Program-made: the position numbers and the translations under genes
The notes under the pieces: generated by a model
The model's input: the letters and a program-made list of their open reading frames with translations, nothing else
Told to the model about the DNA's origin: nothing
The model's database searches: none
Assembly (NCBI GenBank): GCA_003573635.1
Contig: QUTJ01031519.1
Span: 1 to 12,430, forward strand
Direction of reading: 5' to 3'
Origin: Goniomonas avonlea
Taxonomy: Eukaryota; Cryptophyceae; Goniomonadida; Goniomonadaceae
Length of the DNA stretch: 12,430 bases
In this document: positions 1 through 8,394 of the stretch, one piece after another
Layout of the letters: each line of letters begins with the position of its first letter
Position numbering within the stretch: position 1 is the stretch's first letter

Positions 1-2408
1 CGGGTTGGTCTTGCGGCCACCACCGGGTGTCGGGGCCTCGGGGGCTGCTGGCTTCTCGGCAGCGGCCTCGATAGTGACAGGGAGCCACTCTACGGACTGG
101 GGATTGACAGCCTTGAGGATGTGGACATCGTCGAGGAGGTTGCCAGCGGCGTCTTGACCGCCGAAAACGACCAGCTTTTTGCCAATGGGGATGACAGCGC
201 AGCAATGGCCAACGCGGACCGTGGGGGCCTTGCCGTTGGCCTCTGCTGGGGTGATCCACTTCCATTTGTCCTTGTCTGCAGCGAGAATGTGCACTGAGTT
301 GAGCAGCTTCGGTGCCTCGCCCTCGGCGCCGTTGATCTGCCCACCAAACACAATCAGCTTGTCGTTATCGAGTTGCGTGATGGAGTGGCCCTTGTGAATG
401 ACGGGTGCGTTGTCGGCCGCGTAGGACGTCCACGTGAACGTGTCCGTGTCGAGCGACTCGACTGCGGTCTCGCCTTCACCACCGTACATCACCATCTTCT
501 TGAGCATACCGCTGGCGACAATGCCAGGGCGGCACCGTGGTGCGACACCCTGAACCTTGGGGTGCGTCCACGGATCGTCAAAGCTGACAGTCCATGGGCT
601 CCCGCGGACAGGAATGACCTGGTTGCCCTGAGCCGGGTCCTCGAACGTGACCTCCACAGAAAACTCGCCAGGGAACAGAGGGACGTACGTAACGTCGTAA
701 GTGCCGTCCTTGTTGTCCAGCATCTGGGTCTCGACAAGCATGTCGCCGAACTTGACAGTGGCCACAAACTGGTCGCCTCCACTGGTGCGGTCGCGGCCAG
801 TGGCGTCCTTGGCTTGGATCTTGAACACGGCAGGGAAACCCCACTGGCCCTCCTCGAAGATTCCCGGTCCATAAGCGATGCACTTTTGCGGCCTGGTGTT
901 GACAAAGAACTGCCACTTGATGCGATTCACAGTGAACCCTTCGGCGGTCCTGCATGCCACACGAACCTCGACTTCACCAGCACCGTACTTTTCCCAGTTG
1001 GGCGAAATGCAGTGGATCTGTGTTGTGGAGCAAGTTAGGACACCAAGCGAAGATCAGTGAGTCGTCAGGAAAACACACCTCGGTGCTGCTCTTGACAGTG
1101 CCAGGAACAATCTCCTCATGCTTGCCATCGGTGAACTTCACTTGGCACTCCTTACTCTCAACAAAGTTGAGACCCAACACGCGCACAGTGGTGCCTCCAA
1201 TGTAGGGGCCCATGCATGGCTCCAGCTCGGTCACAGCGTACGGCGGACCGACGATGCCGGCGACATCGAGTGTGTAGCAATCACCAACCCATTCGTTGGC
1301 CCAACCACCATACATTACCATCCGGGCGGCCTTGGCGTCGAACGCCCAGGCACCGTCTTCACGAGGAAGAGGCGGAGTGCCGTATGTGATGTCGCTGGCG
1401 TTCCAATTCCAGGTGCAAGTGTCCAGAACATGGACATCATTGATGAACCTGAAGGGAGCATAAGCATGGGTCCGTAGGGTAACAAGCTGAACACTCACCT
1501 CCACTCCGCCCGTGACTTGTCTGAGCTGGTCTGACCTCCGAAGATGAACAACTTGTACGACGGAACACTCTCAATCGCAGACGCAAGCAAACCTGTGCAC
1601 GGCTCTGGAAGGACCGGTTCCGCTTGGGACCAGGTCATTGTTGGCAGCTCCAGAATGTGCATGTCGTCAAAGTTGGTTGTCTGGTCGCGCCCACCAATCA
1701 CGTAGAGATTTTGCTTCTCCACGAGGGTTGCAGAATGCGAGCTGCGAGGCCGTGGCGGATTGCCCTTGGGTACGGGCTTCTGCCACTCTTGCGCAGCGAG
1801 GTCCAGAACATGAACTTCGTTGAGGAACATGCGAGCCTGGCCCGCGCCTCCGTAACCGCCGAAAAACACGACACATCCTTTCCACAGATTCGCAGAGTGC
1901 TGACCACGTGGCACACCAGGACTGCCAGCATACTGGGGCTCTGACCACGTGCTTCCGCCTTCTGAATCTGCAGCACATGGTCAAGGCAACTCGAAGAGCC
2001 GCGCCGAACACCTACCAATTGTGAAAATGTGGCAATCATCGAAGCGTTGATTCTTAGACATTCCACCAAACACCAGCATTCGGGTCTCGTCAATGGCCGT
2101 AGCAGAATGACGATAACGACCCGGTGGAACTGTCCCCTTGGCCTCAACTTTGTTCCATCTGAATGGCTCCGCTGCAAGAACCGTCAAAATCACTCTACAC
2201 ATGCAGCAGAGTACGGACATGAAATCTCCAATGTGTACAAGTCGTTGAAAACCGTGCCTCCCTCACTGGTGCACCCGCATCCGCCGAACATAATTCCACG
2301 ACGGTTCATGATTACAAGCGAGTGCCCAGAACGATGGGGCGGGACTTCGCCAGATTGCTCAACCTTTGCCCATCCTGCCTCACCCGTCCGTACAGTCTCC
2401 TCCGCCAT
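1..2408 (-). CDS. Kelch - IPT/TIG - filamin - kelch protein, 5' portion (five exons, cut by window edge)
   Basis: Exons on the minus strand are 2408-2219, 2171-2016, 1967-1499, 1448-1079 and 1017-1; introns are 47, 48, 50 and 61 nt, all GT-AG, and phases agree at each join. The 734 visible residues start at MAEETVRTG. Residues about 15-335 form six kelch blades with repeated GG turns (for example MLVFGG, LYVIGG, LFIFGG, MVMYGG) followed by V-H-x-L-D or similar and a Trp, enough for one six-bladed propeller. Residues about 341-430 are an IPT/TIG immunoglobulin-like domain (PCMGPYIGGTTVRVLGLNF). Residues about 436-541 are a filamin/ABP280 repeat (GTYDVTYVPLFPGEFSVEV, then GSPWTV). A second set of three kelch blades follows at 556-715, then a Pro/Ala linker at the window edge. 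Filamin and IPT domains are protein-interaction modules, so a cytoskeletal or scaffold role is inferred. No enzyme motif is visible. The reading frame is open to base 1, so the C-terminus lies outside the window. Confidence 0.9.
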
Positions 2409-3290
2409 GATGTCTTACTTGTCTTGTTGTTTCGTGTTCTGTCGAGCGTCGGTTTTGTTCAAAGAGAGCTCAAGATGGAACAACGAGTTCCAAGCGCGAA
2501 CACGGTGGGGAGTTTGTTTCTTTGCAACTGCCAAGGCCAACGACGGATATGAAAGGTTTGACCGGTGCAAAACCCACCGATAATCCCCCCAAAATGAGAA
2601 AGCACGTGCTCGGACACCATTTATAATGTTTATTACAAAAGATCATATCCACCCAGCTGATCTCACAGCTCGGGGGGGACTCAGATGTGACTGAGATGTC
2701 TCTCACTCCGCCTCTTCCGAACGGATGTTCTGACGCAGACTTTCCGATCGAACAAAAAAAGAGTCCGGATTGGACCTTTGTTGCTGCCATAGCAATTGCT
2801 CGTTGAGACACTGGGCACACAGAGCCGAGGCACCTCAGAATGAATCCGCAGGGAGAGATGGGGACGTTGGGAAGTTTGTTGGGAAGATATTTACTGTCGA
2901 TGGAACAATGGGCAAGCCCAACACATGCGTCCCAATAGGCATAAATGACTGAATCACAGAACTCGAATGTAACGGCCAAATTCCGCCGACGAACAGGTCT
3001 GGTGAATTCGCAACCCAAGAAGAATCACCAGAATCATAATCACCAGAACACGCGAACAAGCAGCTTCAAGCTGGCTTGGTCAACTTCCAGCATCGCCGAG
3101 CCGATTTCCATGAACCAGCAAACGGCCTAATCAACGTTGGCATACGGGCACCTAGATGGCGCAGATTCGGCCAGGGTCGGTGGTGGGCTCGCCTCAGCCC
3201 CTTGTTCTTCATCACGAGAACGGCGAAGTGTTGCTGGCTCGAACGCCTTCGCCAGAACCTCCGGGGGGATGGTCGGGAGGGAGGGTCTGC
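2409..3290. other. Intergenic region upstream of the kelch gene and downstream of TDO
   Basis: No reading frame here resembles a known family. On the minus strand a TATAAAT-like motif lies at about 2621-2627, roughly 215 bases before the kelch ATG, preceded by AATAAA at 2630-2635. These could be a TATA box, or the poly(A) signal of an unseen minus-strand transcript. On the plus strand an ATG at 2697 opens a short frame (MSLTPPLPNG...) that a GT-AG join at 2788 and 2837 could connect to a frame ending with TGA at 2950. The product would be about 65 residues and matches nothing I know. A short reiteration of AATCACCAGAA occurs at about 3022-3050. I do not call a gene here. Confidence 0.4.
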
Positions 3291-3296
3291 TTTATT
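3291..3296 (-). promoter_or_regulatory. Polyadenylation signal AATAAA of the TDO gene
   Basis: The plus strand reads TTTATT, so the minus-strand transcript carries AATAAA, about 90 nt after the TDO stop codon at 3385-3387. The stretch between them (3297-3384) is almost purely pyrimidine on the transcript strand. Position and motif fit a eukaryotic cleavage signal; the cleavage site itself cannot be seen. Confidence 0.6.
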
Positions 3297-3384
3297 CGTG
3301 AGAGGAGAAAGAGGGGTGGGAACGAGGGAGGAGCGAGAGCGAGGGACAGAGAGAGGAACGAGGCAGCGCAAGGGAGAGGCAGAA

Positions 3385-6300
3385 TCAAAATCCACCAAGA
3401 GAGCACCTCGGCAGGAAGAGCGACGCAAGAGCCGAGAGGTCTCCAAAAACATTAAATCTGGCCGTGTTGGCGAGGTACTCGTGTCCGGTGCTCCCGCCAG
3501 TTCCAGGCTTGGAACCAATCTACATGCAAGAGTGAGTGCAGTGCAGCGCGGCGCATCGAGTGAGTGCAGTGCGCAGTGCAAAGTGAGAGCGAGTGAGTGC
3601 AGCAAGTGCAGGAAAGAGAGAGCAGGAGTGCAGCGTGGGTGCATCGTGGATGCAGCGAGTGAGGGCAGAGCGTAAGCGATTGAGAGAGAGTGCAGCGAGA
3701 GTGCGAGTGCAGAAGAGAGAGTGCTGCGAGTGAGGGCAGCAAGGGCAGTGAGAGAGTGCAAGGACCTGGACAGGGGACTGACCTGGCGTCGAACGAGCGA
3801 AGCGTGAGCTTGTCGCCAGCTGGTCAACTGAGCGTCAATTTCAACCAGCAAGCTCAAAACCTGCAGGAAGCGTCAGGCAGTCGCCGTCGCTGGTTCCAGC
3901 AAGGAACAGCAGCGCAGAGGGAGGCGGCAGGGCCATCACCGGCAGCCAGCAAGTCTAAGCGGGTCGGGGACGGAGGAGAGAGCGGGTTGAAAAGAGCGGC
4001 CACAGATTCCATTAGGAATCTGCCTGGGGCTGAACAGAGGGAGAGCGCACCCGTCGGTGGGCGGCGAAGTGAGGCACGTGCACGTACGCCTGCAGCATGA
4101 GCGCGCCCATTGTGGCATCGAACGAGAGCCGACGCCGAGGAATTTTTGATCCGCCTTTCGGTTGACAGAGTTGGACGTGCTGGGCAAGGTGTCAGATAAG
4201 TTTGCTGGAAAATATCGGGCAGAGTGTGACATGAGACAAGTGGCAGACGAGAGTTGATGGCAAAACACCAGGTTCGATGGCATGAGAACATGTCATGACA
4301 GAGTGGTGCAAGTGCGAGACGCAGACTTGGACATGCTGGTGGCAAGCATCTCTGCACAAGTAGGTGGCAGGTGCAAGCAGCGACGGGCTCAGTCGTGGAC
4401 TTTGCGGATCCGCCCAAACAATGAGCTCACTGCCTGGAATACTCCCTCGCGCGCGCACACACAGACACAAGCACACGGACACGGACACGGACACAAGCGC
4501 GGGGTACAGACGCAGGCACATGAGCGCACCTGAGCCTCATCCAGCATGTCCAGCAGCGCAGTGCTGTCTTTGTGAATATTTTTCCTTTCCTGCTCCTCTG
4601 CATCACCATCTTGGGCCTCGCTTGCCTTTGGCACAAGAGCGGAGAGGCGAGCCTCGGTGAAGCGTTCCACTGTATAAATGTGAAACGATGTCTCGTAAGC
4701 GGAGCTGAATCGCCACTGTCCGACTCACTGTGACTCGCTTCGAGAAGCTTTCGTCTCTCCGCTCTCTCACTCACTGCACGCTTCGTCTCTCCTCGCTCTC
4801 ACTCTCTCCCCCCCTCCACCCAGAACACGTACACACTTCTCTTACGGCATGTGGGTTGCGCACGTTGGCCGCCCACCCAACCCATCAAGACCGAAAATAT
4901 CTCAAAATCAGAGAGCTGAACTGACATGCCAGGGCCGCCCGTTCATCAGGGAGATTTGCTTTTCGCTTACCTGCTGCGCGGTACGCAGGAGTGAAATCGA
5001 ACCCCAAGGACGGCACGCGAACAAATGGCAAAGACTCGAGCCAGCGTTCGACAGCGCTGAAGAGCGTGGGTCCCTTGGTCGCATCAGACACACGCTCGTG
5101 CATCTCTTCGGGGAGCGCCTGGGAGAAGCGGTTGGTGAGCCTAAATGACGCAAGGTGGAGCTGTAAAGGCCGACTAGAATCTCCTGCAACGCAGCAGTGA
5201 TAAGGAAAACAGACCGCACCTGCATATAGGTGCATCCATGATGTCCGCTCCGCCACGAAGGCGGGAGGCCGAGCGTATTCTCAATTAGCCGAAATTGCCA
5301 ACTCTGGAATCCACTCGCAGGAGTGATCAGATCCCTGAACAGCAGTCAGCACTTATTGTACAGCTTTCAGGCCTCTTCTCGACACCTGAATTCGAGGAAA
5401 TCGGCAGGGGCCATTGTGTTCATGACGGAAAACTGTGTGGTGGCGACTGAGAAAATGTCCACAACTCTTGCCAGACGAGCAGCCACACCCTCTAATTCTT
5501 CCATCCCAACTTGTTGCCGTGACAGCATTTGAATGGCAGACCCTGTGAAAAGAGTGAGGCAGTCAGCGCAGGAGAGCGGAAAGAGCGAGAAGCAATCGCG
5601 GCGCACCGAGTTCGTGAAGGATGAGCTTGAACCACAACTCGTACACCTGCAAAAAAGTGAGCACGCAAATGGAAAACCCATGAGCAAGTAACCTGATGTG
5701 TTACAATAAACATGGTTTCATCGTGCGACGCTTCGCCAATTCCTGCCTCCTGGACCACCTGGGAGACTGGGTGCTGGGCTCCGAGAATCTTGTCCAACTG
5801 AAGCAACCACAACTCAGAGGACGAGCAGACACACAATTTCAAACAAACACACATGAAGGTAGTCGTGATAGCTTAAAGGTTTGTCGCGCTCTGTGAGGAC
5901 AACATTAGACAAGCGGATTCTCTGAGCATCCAGGCCGGTCGGAGGCGACGGCTCGGGAGCTGCCTCTGGAGAGGAGGCAGCTGAGGGCGGATCGACAGAT
6001 GCCCGCGGAGCTGGCATAAGACGAAAGGGTGAACAGCTTTTGCAGTGGTCATATTTGTAGCACCATTTCGAAGGCTCGCAATAATAAAACCTGCGAACCG
6101 TCAGAGATGATGGAGACGGTAGCGCCGGCAGCGACACACATGTTCGGATCGATCGTGTTGTTTTCGGCGTCTTCGTCAGCGGCCGGGGCGGTAGCAGAGG
6201 GCGGCTGCAAACTCGGGAGGTTGCTGCGAACCTTCACACACGCACTGCAGTGTCTGCGCTCGTGGACACATTTGGACGCCTCGCAATAGTAAAGACTCCC

Positions 6301-6405
6301 AGTGCTGGCCGGCGATGGCGTAGGAGTTTTTGCATGAGATAAAAACACACCAGCACCGGCGGAAGTCTGCCAAAACACTCGCAGAGAAGCCCCACCGTCC
6401 GCCAT
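3385..6405 (-). CDS. Tryptophan 2,3-dioxygenase with N-terminal Cys/His double module (11 exons, complete)
   Basis: Haem dioxygenase that opens the indole ring of L-tryptophan to N-formylkynurenine, first step of the kynurenine pathway. Exons: 6405-6140, 6090-5853, 5797-5693, 5646-5607, 5542-5386, 5334-5220, 5160-4971, 4669-4530, 4179-4051, 3860-3783, 3519-3385; all phases agree and the product is 530 residues (human TDO about 406). Family blocks in order: YHDYLHLDKILGAQ (163-176), HDETMFIVTHQVYELWFK (193-210), PADFLEFRDLITPASGFQSW (262-281), VERWLESLPF (344-353), RRRLSFDATMGALM (432-445), WRQAHASLVRRQIGSKPGTGGSTG (475-498). F198, H202 and R269 align with the substrate-pocket Phe, His and Arg; H479 aligns with the proximal haem ligand; T493 with the ammonium-binding Thr. 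The first 150 residues, absent from ordinary TDO, carry two YYCE...HC-x2-C modules (39-56, 91-108) in a Pro/Ala/Ser-rich context. The first in-frame ATG after a stop is at 6405. The last four introns are 350-190 nt and low-complexity. Confidence 0.93.
3520..3782 (-). repeat. Low-complexity intron 10 of TDO, reiterated CACTCGCTGCA-like units
   Basis: This 263-nt intron lies between GTCAGT (3782) and TGCATGTAG (3520). On the transcript strand it is a degenerate array of CACTC, GCTGCA and CTCTC words, almost without A-rich or unique sequence. The plus strand shows the complementary GAGTGAGTGCAG words, which mimic splice donors in the antisense orientation. Apparent long open frames on both strands here are a by-product of the repeat. 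The flanking exons join cleanly (RRQ to IGSKPG), which fixes the intron boundaries. Confidence 0.7.
4457..4495. repeat. CA/GGACAC microsatellite inside TDO intron 8
   Basis: Short runs of CACACA are followed by repeated GGACAC hexamers at about 4478-4494. The tract sits in the 350-nt intron 4180-4529, whose ends are GTGCGC and TTGCCCAG on the minus strand. It is non-coding: the flanking exon ends LLDMLDEAQ and the next begins HVQLCQ, continuing the TDO alignment. Confidence 0.75.
4735..4815. repeat. CT-rich tract (plus strand) with C7 run in TDO intron 7
   Basis: The plus strand has reiterated CTCTC and CACTC ending in a run of seven C at 4808-4814, giving a GA/G-rich tract in the transcript. 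It lies inside the 301-nt intron 4670-4970 (donor GTAAGC, acceptor TATACAG), and no family-like exon is seen within it. Confidence 0.65.
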
Positions 6406-6510
6406 GCTCAATGACAGGGTGGCAACGAGTCCACGACACAAGCAGGCCGACGGAATAACTCCCAACACAACATACACGATAACTCCTCCCTACCTACAGA
6501 CGATCTCCTC
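6406..6510. promoter_or_regulatory. Head-to-head intergenic region between TDO and the SAP18-like gene
   Basis: Only 105 bases separate the ATG of TDO (6405, minus) from the ATG of the SAP18-like gene (6511, plus), so both 5' leaders and any core promoters must lie here or overlap. An in-frame TAG upstream of the TDO start supports ATG 6405 as the first codon. I see no clear TATA box; the region may act as a shared bidirectional promoter. That function is inferred from layout only. Confidence 0.45.
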
Positions 6511-7169
6511 ATGGCTGACAGTGGCAACTTGACACAGCAGCGAGCGACGAATATGCGCTTGGCAGCTGCCCATTACCGCGGGACCACGTTTGGCATGTAA
6601 GTTGGCAACCAATCATCCGTTGGGCGCAATGTTTTCCTGTGCCAAAGGCTTTCCAAACTGGGTACACCACGGAAGAGTGGTGCCCAGTGCCTCGCATCTT
6701 GATCCGACAGGTTCGAGGTCGTTCTTTCAGCCAAGTGTTGCACTGTCAAGTATGAGGCTCGTTCTGACGTAGTGGTGTTGTTTCCCGCAACTCTACCCTC
6801 GTGTTCCCGTTCTTGTTGTCATTAATGCAGGCTTTGCAGATTGATCCGAGAAATATTCCAGCAGAACAATTGTGAGAAAGGACATGTCTCTGTGCCAATA
6901 GCTTGGTTTTCGATAATCACCCTCCGGAACCTTGCTGCGTTGCAGTTGATCCTCCACCTCCAGAGGTGACGTCCGCAATATGATGTTCAGCTCGCGATGT
7001 CAGATTACTTCAGAACACACTCCGCTTCGACGCTGTTTTGTGGGCGTGGGCACGGACACAAAGACAAAAGGTTGCTGATGGGATGGTGGAAAGCGGAGAA
7101 GCGGACGCCAATCGGATTTCTTGTTCCGACTTTAAAATGGGCCAACAGCCACGAACTCTGTGCGACTGA
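6511..7169 (+). CDS. Probable SAP18-like (Sin3-associated polypeptide p18 family) protein, five exons
   Basis: Exons 6511-6596, 6711-6800, 6831-6871, 6946-6965 and 7014-7169; introns are 114, 30, 74 and 48 nt, all GT-AG, and phases agree throughout, giving 130 residues (human SAP18 about 153). SAP18 is a ubiquitin-like-fold subunit of Sin3-HDAC and of the splicing-linked ASAP/PSAP complexes. Resemblance seen: RGTTFGMFEVVL (23-34) at the place of the first strand, DVVVLFPATLPSLCRLIREI (48-67) matching the family block of a strand followed by ATL-x2-L-x2-L(I/V)-(R/K)-E, LRFDAVLW (82-89) for the next strand, and SDFKMGQ (117-123) matching F-x-(I/M)-G-D near the C-terminus. The loop between the first two strands is shorter than usual. 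The 30-nt intron 6801-6830 and the 20-nt microexon are unusual but required for the frame. A further 34-nt intron at 7160-7193 would change the last residues to end at 7215. Family assignment is tentative; that it is a gene is more secure. Confidence 0.5.
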
Positions 7170-7420
7170 TAAACGAGAATTATCGAACTGCAGAGCGTGG
7201 CACGGTGAGCAATAACCACTGACAGTGGACCAGCTTTTGTTCTGGGGCACCAATTCCGAGACAATGACTGAAACTACTTACATTGCGATCAGGCACTCGC
7301 AATTTTCCTACCTAAATACCCACAAACGTCCACATTCGGTGTGCGCACACCCAAATACCCAGCAGCGAGTGTGGCGCAGATCAAAAGCAGTTGCCTTTGA
7401 TCCATCTGGCCAGAAGGATC
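7170..7420. other. Convergent 3' region between the SAP18-like gene and the E2 gene
   Basis: The two genes face each other with 251 bases between stop codons. Neither strand shows a canonical AATAAA here. A duplicated word (CCTAAATACCCA at about 7310, CCCAAATACCCA at about 7350) and a GATCAAAAG/TTTGATC pair at about 7379-7401 are the only structure seen. Both 3' untranslated regions must fit or overlap in this space. Confidence 0.4.
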
Positions 7421-7985
<565 letters not shown>

Positions 7986-8394
7986 TTCGAATATCTCAGG
8001 AACAAATCGGCAGAGGCAACTGAGCAAAAGCGAGGCAAAAAGACTTTAGACCCACAGACTTGCGCGTCACTTTCAACTGGTCAATTACAAGCACTTGTTA
8101 GCGACCTCGCTAGCGGAAGCACGCGCGCTTTTTGCCCGAAACCCTGGTGCATCCGCGGCTTGTTTATTAAAGTTGCTCGCAATGAATATTTCCCGTAATT
8201 TGCGTTGCTGCGCCTGTTCGCGCTTAGAGATAATTAATGAACGGATAGTGATATCTTTATTAGGCCAGAGAACTCAGAAGCGTCAGAACTGGCCCGAGAA
8301 CTGAAATATCCAAATTACCGGTACCGGAGACTCAAAAAGAAGTTTGAGGTTGGTTTGTCGCGTCGCGCCGATTGGACTGGGCGAAAGTCGGAAC
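7986..8394. promoter_or_regulatory. Divergent intergenic region between E2 and the kinase-like gene
   Basis: About 410 bases hold the 5' leader of E2 (minus) and the leader of the kinase-like gene (plus). The middle (about 8160-8270) is AT-richer than the flanks, with TTTATTAAAG, AATGAATATTT and TAATTAATGA, a likely place for core promoter elements. A 10-bp perfect palindrome CCGGTACCGG lies at 8318-8327. A 69-codon open frame at 8095-8304 shows no family resemblance and I do not call it a gene. Promoter function is inferred from the position. Confidence 0.4.

Noticed and set aside
2470-3018. 182-codon open frame on the minus strand upstream of the kelch gene
   Set aside because: No family resemblance, Cys-rich random-looking composition, no plausible start or splice context; the frame does not join the kelch gene.
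3076-3675. Long open frame on the plus strand (199 codons), rich in Arg, Glu and Ser
   Set aside because: Product of GA-rich repeat DNA antisense to TDO exon 11, its 3' UTR and intron; no domain.
3066-3857. Long open frame on the minus strand through the TDO 3' region (263 codons)
   Set aside because: It crosses exon 10 in frame but then runs through the CACTC/GCTGCA intron and into exon 11 in the wrong frame; the TDO alignment needs splicing at 3782/3520.
5161-5219. Alternative 36-nt intron (5219-5184) ending at TTGCAG in TDO
   Set aside because: It leaves the exon in the wrong frame for RLTNRFSQALPEEM; the 59-nt intron ending at TTTACAG (5161) restores phase 0 and the alignment.
6705-6725. 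GGTTCGAG reminiscent of a tRNA T-loop
   Set aside because: No matching stems or acceptor arm around it; the bases are the intron 1 acceptor and exon 2 of the SAP18-like gene. GGTTCGA at 9617 and 4270 failed the same test.
8095-8304. 69-codon open frame in the E2/kinase intergenic region
   Set aside because: No ATG at the start, no recognisable domain, lies in an AT-rich promoter-like region between divergent genes.
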